Assembly (NCBI GenBank): GCA_003999685.1
Contig: CP021222.1
Span: 868,001 to 932,000 of the forward strand
Direction of reading: 5' to 3'
Length of the DNA: 64,000 nucleotides
Source of the DNA: Taiwanofungus camphoratus
Lineage: Eukaryota > Basidiomycota > Agaricomycetes > Polyporales > Taiwanofungaceae
Positions within the stretch are counted from its first letter, which is position 1; every line of letters starts with the position of its first letter. The position numbers and the translations under genes were made by a program. Positions 34,201 to 44,900 of this stretch are shown piece after piece. The notes under the pieces were generated by a model. The model saw only the letters and a list, made by a program, of their open reading frames with translations. It did no database searches and had not been told where the DNA came from.

Positions 34201-36114
34201 TTGCTGGCTGAGGGGGACGACACTTTGGCTAAAACTGAGTTTTTTGATTTGCTCATTAATGATGCTGCTGGAGCGGATGTAGTCTTGGGGCATCGAAGAA
34301 TCTGTGGCTGAGTTGGCTGTACTAGTTCTGGGGCTGCCGGCTGTGTGGAACTGACAACTGGCTGCTGTGGGTGCACTGATATGGGGGGATCCAAAGCTGG
34401 TGGATTCTGAGAAACTGCTGGGGGATTAGAGAGGGAAGGACATTGGTGTGGTGGCACTGCAACACCATCAAACACTTCTCTTCTGTGCCTGAGATGAAAG
34501 ATCTCGTGCTCCAATGCTGCAATGTGGTCTTCAGCCGATAATAAGAAAGCCGAGACACTCGGTTGGTTGTCAATCTCAAAAAGTAACTGTGGTGAGAAGC
34601 TGGTGCCTGAGCGACGATGGTATTCATAGACTCGATTGCAGATTGTACACCCAGGAATAGTCCTCAGAACAAAATTCCCATTTGGCAGGATGACTTTTCC
34701 ATCGGGATTGCATTTGCACTTATTGTCTTTGATGTCCTGCTCGATATGCTTACAGCACCTCATGCAGCAATCTATATCTCCGCAATAATGACAATAATGA
34801 CCCTCCAGGTGAACATGCTCACCCCGTGGCATGTCCGATCTAAGAGGACACTGGCTTGCAAAGACTGGAGCTAACACACTAGTGACTGACTTTGTGAGAA
34901 TCTCAGCAAAAGCCTGGAGGTCTTCAACTTTAAGTGAGGAACTGCCTGAGGCTGCCATGGACGCTGCTGTGGCCAAAGCTGAAACTGAAGAAGTGAGCAT
35001 TGTTGAAGTTTCAAGTAAAATGAACTTTGCAGCACTGTAAATCTGCTCCAGGGAGTATGGGTCATCAGAAAGGTGGTCAGGAAACTTGAGCTGGAGCCTG
35101 TTAGAGACGCGATTCCAGAATGCAGGCTGGAAGGCTCACACAAAAGCTCGGCTTTGCTCAATGGCCAATAATCTGTTTTTCAAAATTAGATACATTGTAA
35201 TTGCATAGAACTCATGGTAAAAGCTGCCCAGGTCTGCAGTGTTGTTAATTCCTATCCTTGCTCGCTCTCCTATTAACTGATCTAAGTCTGACATTGACCA
35301 CATCCTCTCATCTTCAGTTCCTGGATACAAATTCTGAATTTCCTTCTTAAACTTGTCATAGGACTTGGCTGCATCCTGGTACTCTGGAAGAGACTCCCAA
35401 AGGTCAGAAGTGTCAATAGGAGGGTACCTGACAGTCCAATATTTCTGTGTTGGAGAGTCATTGATCTGGCACCTAGTAAACAGAGATTTCAAGTCCTGGA
35501 AATATCAGCAAATGGTTCTGGGCTGATCAGAATCAAAAGTTGGCATGGAGCGGTCTCCGTGGGGTGGCATAAGTGGTGGAACATTCATGGCTGGGTTCAG
35601 AATTGAAGGGACTACAAGTGGATTAGATGGAGGGATGGGGAGTGGAGATGCGCTAGAAACTGAAGTTCAGGAATCCGAAGTGGTAAGAGATAAAGAAGGG
35701 ACTGCTGGTGTAAGAAAAGTTGAGGGGAAGTGTAGAGGATAACTGTGGTGATGGAGGGAGAGAAATACAAAGGGGATCTGGTTGAGATGATGGACTACTG
35801 TGTTTTGGTGAAACTTCAGAAGATGTGGACGGAGGGTTAACATCCTCAAATTGAGAATCTTGAGACATGATGAGTGAATCTAAGGACCCTTCAAAGAGAG
35901 CCTCGAAGTCAGGAGTGGATACAGAGGGTTCTAGAGATGCAATGATATCTGGGAGAATGGGTGTAGGTGTACGAGAAGACCGTCGGCGTGATAAACCAGA
36001 CTGAGTATAATACCGATAACTGACTTGGAAAAATTTGGTCAGTAACTGATTGTCATTTCAGAGAGGGGACTGATTTGATGTAGGCTGATCTGAAGGCAAT
36101 GTAATCTTGGCTAC

Positions 36115-36139
36115 TCCCCCTCACAGTGGGCTCCAGAAA
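36115..36139 (-). promoter_or_regulatory. Candidate tRNA primer-binding site of gypsy 2
   Basis: Immediately after the 5' LTR end (GTATCA at 36140) the minus strand reads TTTCTGGAGCCCACTGTGAG and then GGGG. A TGG-starting motif a few bases inside the LTR is the usual place for the primer-binding site. The priming tRNA was not identified. Confidence 0.45.
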
Positions 36140-38124
36140 TGATACGATCTAGGGAGTCCTGAACAGAGGGATGAACCTAGGGAGTAGATCTGATGCATCC
36201 AAATGAAAAGGGAGAGCTAGTGTGGTGTGATACCTATGGGAGATACCAGAGGAAAAGGTAAGGGAGTGGACACAACAGAGAAACTACCTAGACCACAGTC
36301 AGGGTCCTAAAAGTCTTGTGTGTGCAGAGGAGTAAGAGGTCAATGAATCCTGCACGACAGGATCTTATGCCAAGGTGCGGACAGTCCCAGGGAGATAGGA
36401 ATGTGGTCTTCTAATCCAATGGCAGTGGGCTAGTAGAATGCCAGCCAGGTGCAAAGGAGTTGAGGAAAACTGAAGGCGAACCGATGATAAACCGAAAACT
36501 GAAGGATAAACCGAGAACTGATGTAATCGGGGGAGAGGACACTGCTAAGGGATGCTGGTGTAGGGATGGGACGTAGAACTAGCATAGGTGATAACTGATG
36601 GACTGAACTGTACACAACATATGCCTATGGGGTATAACGAGGGTAGAGGCACGCCAAATGAGGAGGAGGAGGGGGACTGGTTACTCAGACCGAAGTTACT
36701 CCAACTTCAGGAATGTAGGATGTAAAGGACGTAGAACTGCTGCAATATATGATATAATATGACTGCTGGCTGACGATATGCGTAGATACGATGGAGGGGA
36801 ACCTTGTCAGACTGTTGGGAAGCCTTAGAGCAGGGAAAGCCCAAATCTGAACTCTGGGGGACAAGTCTGTAGATTCTCTGAGACGAGATGGGAGCATGTA
36901 TCTTCTCTGCCATCTGGTAGGTACAGGAGACTATATAAGGGGTCCATGGTGTCAAAGTATCTTATACAAAATAAAACCGAAGAAACTGAAAACAAACCAA
37001 AAATCATAAAATCTAGGATCCAATCAGTGTACCATATGGGGAACTAAACTGAAGTAGGACATGAAACAGAAACTCTGAATGCGGTAGAAAGGTTATTGGA
37101 GAATGGCACAGGGTGAGGGATGCTTATCTAGAGATCATCATATGGAAGATGGGCTATCTAACCAGACCTTGAGAGGAACAGGGATCTAGGAGTGCTGAAC
37201 CATCAAGCCGCTGTGTAAGGGGCCTAGACAATACCAAGGGATCATATGGGCGTTATGAATAAGAGGCCGGGACTCTGAACCGAGAGACCGAGAACCAGAA
37301 CTGAGGACCAAAGACCAAAAACTGAAGTGCCTTTTCTCAGTTGATCTCAACCAAAGGCCCAGACTTGTCAGAGGTCAGGAGGATGCTAGGAGAGGCTGCT
37401 GGTGTGCATTCTAGAGTGTGAGGGACCACTTCTCTTCAACAGGACTTCCAGAGTGTCAGGCAGACCTTCTATTATCAGAAATCCCATTGTTTTTCCTGGA
37501 TAGAAAGGCCAAATAGCCAAGGTGTGAGTAGACACATGTATCGCATCTGTCCATCAAGTTAGGGCACTCCCTAGTGATGGAATAGAGCCCTCAGTCCTTG
37601 TTATGACATTCGGACTTCCGAAACTTGGCAGTACATTCTGAGAAAGGGGCAGGAGACCGAAAATATGCAAATTTGGGGCATGGAGTGGTACTAGACCTAT
37701 CACCGGACCTATCACTGGGACTCCAGACCAAGGGACTGATAATCAATGTCAAAAACTGAAGACCAAAAACTGAAAGACTGAGGATCCAGAACCAAAAACC
37801 AAAGACCAAAGGACTTTTGCTCAGTTTTCCTTGATCAATAAGATGGGACTTGAGGATGTAAGAGGGATATGAGAACGAGCTGATGAGTGCATTACAGAGT
37901 ATGAGGGACTGCTCTGTAAAATAGAGGCTTCTGAGATGTGCTGTAAAACTTCTGATACCCAAAGTCTGAATAATGATGTTTTAACACATTGACTGGGATT
38001 CTCAGATGGTGTTACAATGCATAGACAGTGGCTCTTTGTCCTGATGATCTGTGGAGTAGCCTAGAAGCACATAGAAAACTGAAAATGGGTGCTTTCAGGG
38101 TGCAAAGGAGTACCAGACCTATCA
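36140..38124 (-). repeat. 5' LTR of gypsy 2 (repeat C-)
   Basis: 1985 bp, TGATAGGTCTGGTACTCC...CCTAGATCGTATCA on the minus strand, directly upstream of the primer-binding-site candidate and gag. About 450 bp longer than C+ because a segment is present twice in tandem (about 37260-37480 and 37680-37970: runs of ACCAAAAACTGAA, then GATGAG/GTGTGCATT...GAGGGAC). No matching 3' LTR is found at the left end near 26469. Confidence 0.65.
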
Positions 38125-38516
38125 TTGGTTTTTGGTTACCCTTCAGTTTTTGGTCTATTATCAGTTCACCCTCAGTTCTTTTCAAGTTCTTTGCACTTGA
38201 CCAGTATTCTGCCAGCCCACTGCTTTAGGACTAGAAGACTATGCTCTTACCTCCCTGGGACTATCCACACTTTGGCACAAGATCCTGTCATGCAGGACTC
38301 ATTGACCCCTTACTCCTTTGCACACATTAGACTTCTAGGACCCTGATTGTGGTCTAGGTGGTTTCTCTGTTGTGTCTGTTTGCTCACCATTCCCTTTGGC
38401 ATTTCCCTATAGGCACTACATCCCTCTACTTCTCCTATCTTTGGATGAATCAGACCTACTCCCTAGGTTCACCCCCTTACCAGGCAGGACTCCCTAGGTT
38501 GTATCAGTGCACTCAA
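38125..38516 (+). repeat. Fragment of LTR-like repeat C
   Basis: 3' part of a plus-oriented C repeat, ending CTCCCTAGGTTGTATCA, abutting the gypsy 2 5' LTR head to head. Homologous to 24860-25234. Confidence 0.6.
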
Positions 38517-39317
38517 TAATTCTACAGTAGCAAGATTTGCTTTAGTCTAGTCCATGTATATTGTTTTGTCTGACTCTTTCTAGTGATGTCAGCACTGTAG
38601 CCTCTTTCTCTATGAGCCACTTCATAGTTCATAGTATGCAAGTAGTTTAGGATGCTGCTTGTACTATGCCACTTCTGATACACCTTACATTGTAGTACAG
38701 TAGTACAAACATGATGTACAGTGTTGCAGAACAAAAACAAGTTACTTTTCCCCTATCCTGCAGAGCTCAAGAAGAGCCCTTTGATTTAGTCGTCTACTGC
38801 ATTCTACTGCATCTTTCCATCTTCAATTATGTTCAAAGAGTTGCATCTCTATTCTGCCTTCTACAGTACTTGAAGAGTTGTGTCCAGTCCATTTTTAACA
38901 TCTGTTGAAAAGTTGTGTTCAGATATCATCTCAGCATATATCTGCCTTTGACTTCGTCAAAGGGTTGTGTTCAGTATCCCAGTCCTGCATCCACCTTTGA
39001 GTCACATTGAGGGGTTGTATATCATATCTCACCTCTAACCCAGTCCACCTTCTACAGTAATTGAAGGGTTGCATATCAGCTAAGTCTTCTCATCTAGTCT
39101 CTTCATATCACAGTACAGCATAGTAGTGCATTGAGGCTACATTGAGCAGTCGTGACATATGTCATAGGTTGTAAAAGATCTTTAAAGATGTCTCTCAAAT
39201 AATTTGAGATTGAGAACCCTTTGCTGCTGACTTTCCCCTCGCTCACTAACTGTTTAATAGCCTTTCAGCTTCTCTAGGTCATACCCAGTAAAGGTTGGAG
39301 TGTTATAGTTTGTGTCA
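38517..39317 (-). repeat. Fragment of LTR-like repeat D
   Basis: Minus-oriented D repeat starting TGACACAAACTATAACACTCC (39317), homologous to D+ up to about 28930. It is cut at the other end by the C fragment. It contains decayed copies of the CTTCGAC/GTCGAAG hairpin unit. Confidence 0.6.
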
Positions 39318-39352
39318 CTGGGTCTGTATATACAGTCTGAGAGGGCTCACAG

Positions 39353-41114
39353 TGATGAGTCCTGTAGTCTCCTGGGCTCTGAATTGCAATTTTAGGAGCT
39401 TTCTAATCCCCTCACAGACCATCCTATGACTCCTCTACAGCCTACGACAGGTGGGATAGATTCCTATAATGCTCCTAACACCTCCTTTGCCTCCTAAACC
39501 CTTCTAACACCCTACGAAGTCCTATGAAGTTACACGAGGTGCTACAAAGCTTCAAACGCTAGCCACAAAGTCCCTAACTCCTGCTAAGCCCACTAGCAGA
39601 CACTGCCAGCCCTCTCATATTGTTCTATTAGATCCAGGCCCCAGCTACTACAACATTCATCCTGGGTTTAGCTAAGTAGGCTTAGCTAAGTCTCTCCAAT
39701 CTCTTGTGACTGCAGGCACCTCCGATAGTCTCTGAAATGGTCTAAAGTTCTGAAGGCTGGACTTAGAAAGCCTTGCACACCCCCTGGGTCTTGATCCTAT
39801 GCCATAAGGTCCTTCTACGGTGCATCCATATGATCCTCTACCTATTTAGGGCATCTCCTACCTCGATTAGGACAAGTCCCGCTGCTAGAAACTTTGTACG
39901 TCCTTAGCCCACTAAGACAGTTGATCACGGTGCATGGCCGCTCTCAGATAGTCATCTCGCCCTCATGAATGATCTTGGTCACCTTTCTACCATACATAGT
40001 TCCCCTGTTTCAGTTTCTATTTAGTTCCTATCCTCCTCATGTTCACTTCAGAGCCCATGCGCTTTAGTACACATTTCGGACTTATAAGGATCACTTTGCA
40101 CAAGAATAGTTCACCTCACTCTCTCCTATTTAGTCAGTGGTAGTTTACCATGTACGAGAGAGACCCCTCAGTGCATGCTTCTCCCTTTAGAATACAAGTT
40201 TCCCTGTAGCTCTGATCTCAGAGAGTGCCATGAGTGCAGCCTTGAAAAAGGTCCTAAGCCCCTAAAGTCTCCACCCCAGCTCCATTTCAGCATCTTTAAA
40301 CTATGTCTACGCTCGTGATATATCTACAAACTATGTCTATGCCCCTCGAACTGCGCACTACGATCCACAAAGTCAATGTGACTTTGCACCCTTCAGTACA
40401 ACCTATAGCACCTATCTGGTGGGCCTCTGCCTTAGTTATACCCAAAGGCTCATGTTGCATCATCTCTACGTCCCATGATAGCACTACGACTCTCCTATAG
40501 CCTTCATTTCAGATTATAGTACATCCCCTACACCCTCAAACTCCCCGACCTACACCCCAAAACCAACAGATATTTCAGAACTTCCAGTGACCTTGTTCTC
40601 TTATCCCTACTCCAAGTATTGACTCTCAGAACCATCTGACCTCTTCTATAGATCTCCCACGCTAGTCAAATCTTTCACACTTCACTCTAACAAACTTCGA
40701 AGCATTACTCCCTTTAGCTAACTTTAGTTAAGGACTTCGAAACAGCCTCGTATCCTTTGCCAATTAGTTGAACCCATATTTTCTTGACCTATCGCTCCCT
40801 AACCCTACGCAGCCTACAAAGTCGGATAGTGTGCTTTAGCTAAAACTTTGAAGGACTTTGCAGAACTTCGAAGAACTTTGCACACTTTGGAGGACCTTGC
40901 AAGGTCTTCGGGATTGTCTAGCACCTAGGAGCAAGATCCTGTTGCGCAGGACCCTTGACCCCTTACTCCCTTGCTTATATAAAAACAAGACATACAGGTC
41001 TCTCAGTATCATACAGGTTGAGGCTCCTCTTCTCACATCCCCACAGTTTTCTTACTACTCCTTAGCCACATTATGGAGCACTCCCTAGGTACCAGGGTCC
41101 CCTAGGTCATATCA
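39353..41114 (+). repeat. Long LTR-like repeat A4 (solo)
   Basis: 1762 bp, TGATGAGTCCTG...CCTAGGTCATATCA, same orientation as A3. 4-bp TSD ACAG (39349-39352) / ACGG (41115-41118), differing at one CpG. It ends 826 bp upstream of the myosin V start codon. Confidence 0.78.
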
Positions 41115-41642
41115 ACGGCCTGGCTTATGCTTTTTAAGAGCCCAAGCCAAGCCATTGGGGCCAGAGACATATCACTAGTATCTATTAAATATATATATAG
41201 TTTTTCAGCCTCATTAGTACATCTATTTGTGAATTGTTGTAGCACACTCAAATTTCACAGGTTTAGATGGACTTTTAAATATAGAGCCTAAATAGACAAG
41301 TAAGCCATACTGCTGCAGCTGAAAAGAGGGCTGGCCAGCTGTCACACGTCTGAAGGCAGTGGCTTACTAAGCCTTACTTGCCTGTTTAGGTGCTGAAATC
41401 AAATGTCTGTCTACAGCTAGACAATTCAATCACATTATATTGATCTGCAAGTAAGTAGAAAGGTGAGTTGCATTCTTCTACATATGATACAGTATGCCTC
41501 AATCTGGGCTGAGCCAAGCCTGAACTGAGCTTGAGCCATGGTCAAGGGCCTGGCCTGAGTGTTTAGCAAGCCTCAGCCATGTCAGGCTGGGCCAAAGCCC
41601 TGGCTATTGGGCCAAGCTGGGCCTGGCACATCACTACATTCA
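41115..41642. repeat. GGCC/AAGCC-rich repeat, possible hAT-type non-autonomous element
   Basis: Contains many GGCCTGG, AGCCAAGCC and GGGCCAAGC units (41118-41160 and 41500-41635) and a terminal-looking AGTGATGTG on the minus strand at the right edge. Subterminal GGCC-type repeats are seen in hAT elements. No transposase and no TSD could be defined. A4 appears to have inserted into its left part. Confidence 0.35.
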
Positions 41643-41664
41643 ATATATATATATATATATATAT
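41643..41664. repeat. (AT)11 microsatellite
   Basis: An uninterrupted run of alternating A and T at the right edge of the repeat island, about 277 bp upstream of the myosin V ATG. Confidence 0.9.
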
Positions 41665-41940
41665 AGTAGAGATGGTTACACAGTAGCTGCAAGTAGTACA
41701 TACCATAGAACATACACCATAGGCACTTATACATCTGAAGCATGTTAATTGACTTCATCATCATCATCAAGGTGCACAGCTACAGCACCAACTTGTTGCA
41801 AGCTTTCTTGATTTAGCAGTGGAGGTCCTTGAGTTATGTAATTAGTAACACGTGACTGTACCCCTCGTTCCGCTTTTAGGCAGTACACCGTTACGGAGCT
41901 GCTAACATAACGATCGTCCCCACCATCTACATTCTGGCCC

Positions 41941-44900
41941 ATGGCCGAAAATATCTATAGCAAAGGGACCAGGGTTTGGTTTACCGACAAGGAACAGGGT
42001 TGGATATCCGCGGAAGTTACCTCTGTCGCCAAGAATACTGGTGACTCGATCAGGCTTGTATTTGTTGATGAACGCGGTAAAGTCAGTCATATAACTTAAT
42101 TGCGATCCCGAGAATTTCGTGAACGAGACGCGTCATCACATTCTTTTAGGAGATAGTCATTGATACGACAGTGCAAGATATCAAGAATGGCAAAGAAAAT
42201 TTACCACCGTTGCGAAACCCTCCTTTGCTGGAGACTGCCGATGACCTGGCCACTCTGTCGCACCTCAATGAACCTTCAGGTTTGATCTGCACTTTTTTCA
42301 TATGTAAGAAAATGAAGATCTAAGAAACACGTTCTTCCGTTAGTCCTCCACACCATACGAAATCGATATGCTCAGCACAGCATCTACACTTATAGTGGCA
42401 TCGTCCTTATTGCCATGAATCCTTTCCAACGTGTAACTCTTTACGGGCCCGAAATTATCCAAGCATATAGTGGCCGGCGAAGAGGGGAACTAGAACCGCA
42501 CCTGTTTGCAATAGCGGAGGACGCGTATACGGCCATGAGCAGGAACGGGATAGGACAGACAATCATCGTGTCTGGTGAGAGGTAAGTTTCGCCTGTAATT
42601 GCTTACCGGAGACATTCTCTGAAGTAATCTCAGTGGTGCTGGAAAGACAGAATCAGTCAGTCAATAGTGTGAAGATTTATGTGAGAGGTTGATCGTGCTC
42701 TATTCACGCAGGCCAAGTTCATCATGCGTTATCTTGCGTCTGTGAATCCTCCCAGCACCAGGGGACGCGGAAAGACGAAAATATCCCTTGATGAATCCAG
42801 TGAGGTGGAACGACAGATTCTCGCTACTAATCCTGTCCTAGAAGCCTTCGGTAATGCCAAGACGACGCGAAATGACAACTCGTCCCGGTTCGGTAAATAT
42901 ATCCAGGTGGGATGATCAATGCTATGTTTGACCGGTACGTTCTCACAATTCATACAGATCCTTTTCGACGGAAGTCAAGAGATTGTCGGGGCGCGAATTA
43001 GAACGTACCTTCTGGAGCGCTCTCGCATCGTATTCCAACCACTCACTGAACGCAATTACCACATTTTCTATCAGCTATGCGCTGGAGCTCCGTTGAAGGA
43101 GCGCAAGGATCTTGGTCTCGACACGGATGTTTCAAAATTCCAATACCTTAACCAAGGTGGTGCCCAATCGACACCCATACCGGGCGTCGATGACGCCGAG
43201 GAATTCCGACAAACACAGACCGCCCTTTCAACTATCGGTATCAGTGTCGAGAAGCAATGGGCCGTGTTCAAGCTTCTTTCTGCTTTGCTCCACCTCGGAA
43301 ATATCAAAGTCGCGCAAATGCGGTCTGATGCAGTCATCGACGACACGGATCCTGCTTTACAGATGTCCACGCGCTTTCTGGGTATTGGTCTTACGGACTT
43401 CAAGAAATGGACAATAAAGAAGCAAATCACTACACGCTCTGAGAAGATAGTTACCTCGCTCAATGCAGCACAAGCGACAGTTGTTAGGGACAGCGTTGCA
43501 AAGTTTGTATATGCGTGTCTATTCGAATGGCTTGTTGCCATCGTAAACGAGAGCTTAGCTGGAGAAGGTGGTGAGGCTGCAAACAGGGCGGAGATGTTCA
43601 TTGGGGTCTTAGATATATACGGCTTTGAGCACTTCCAAAAGGTAGGTTCATACCTGTAATGATGACATGCAACTCATTTTTAATCACAGAATTCGTTCGA
43701 ACAATTCAGCATTAATTATGCAAACGAGAAGCTGCAACAAGAGGTAGGCCCCAGCAACCAGGTTATGTCACCATGCTGAAATACTTTCGTGATAGTTCAA
43801 TGCGCATGTCTTCAAATTGGAACAAGAAGAATACGTTCGGGAGAAGATCAACTGGACTTTCATAGAGTTCTCAGACAATCAACCGTGTATCGATGTCATC
43901 GAGGGAAAACTAGGAGTTATGGCCTTGTTAGATGAAGAGTCTCGCCTTCCATCAGGTACCGATGCGTCATTTTTGCAGAAACTCTATACCCAGCTAGCAA
44001 AATCGGAGAACAAGAAGGTCTTCAAGAAGCCTCGCTTCGGAAATTCTGCCTTCACGATAGCACATTACGCTTTGGATGTCACATATGAGGTGGAAGGATT
44101 CTTGGAGAAAAATCGAGACACAGTTCCAGATGAGCATATGGCTCTCCTGATGTCCACGAAGAATGGTTTTCTGAAAGAAGTTCTCGATGCTGCGTTCGCT
44201 GCTACAAAGCCTGCGGATGCTCCTCCACCAGGATCCCCTTCGGCATCTGATTCGGCTAGTGGAAGCTCTCGTCGCTCGTCAGTCATTCCTGATCCAGGCC
44301 GTCAATCCCTAATTTCATCTGCTGCATCGTCTCTCGGTCATAAGCGGCCGGGGGTAGCCAGAAAACCCACTCAGGCATCGATTTTCAAAGCCTCCCTCGT
44401 GAATTTGATGGAAACCCTTAATGTGACGAATGTGCATTACATCCGGTGCATTAAACCAAATGAACAGAAACGGGCATGGGAATTCACTCCTCAGCAGGTG
44501 TTAGGCCAGTTGCGAGCTTGCGGCGTGTTGGAAACTATCAGAATAAGTTGCGCAGGTTACCCTTCTCGCTGGACATATGAGGAATTTGCGGAACGGTAAG
44601 ACTCCTTCTTCATTTCAAAACTCAACGATTAAGGGCACAAACCTTAGGTACTATATGCTCGTTCATTCTTCAGAATGGGCTCCGATGATTCAGAACCTAG
44701 AACTCAGACCTCTATGTTCTCTTATACTGGAGAGGACCATCAATGATTCCGATAAACACCAACCTGGCCTCACCAAGATCTTCTTTCGCGCTGGAATGCT
44801 TGCGGCCTTGGAGTCTCTCAGATCCGGTAGGCTAAATGCTCTTGTAACAATTGTTCAGAAGAACATGCGAAGACGTATGGCCGTGAAGAATTATCGCACC

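Larger units (their letters stand above)
26469..35868 (-). pseudogene. Gypsy 2 gag-pol polyprotein, decayed and split by a 3.9 kb nested block
   Basis: On the minus strand from 35868: Ser/Pro-rich Gag start; Gag core (35136-35492, WTVRYPPIDTSDLWESLPEY); a degenerate knuckle CHYCGDIDCCMRCC (about 34778); retropepsin with the catalytic block IVDPGSQVVAMSEHVCHALG (about 33560-33520) and ILLSRPF; RT from about 32520 with the YIDD box (about 31880). The frame is broken at 31816 by the nested block and resumes at 27948 (KFV-EHFMNLNRIV, AGGTFSGVKSVLI), then RNase H (ILTVDTSLIAVGYHLYQ), integrase (VTDNGAPFIKAAHLL, QANGLMERPHFDI) and the integrase tail (DFGFSRGDLVLICNMQIEK) to 26469. Many stops are TGA at Trp positions, i.e. 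G-to-A. Confidence 0.85.

Noticed and set aside
33240-35040. Several plus-strand frames of 60-85 codons
   Set aside because: Antisense shadows of the gypsy 2 gag and protease region on the minus strand.
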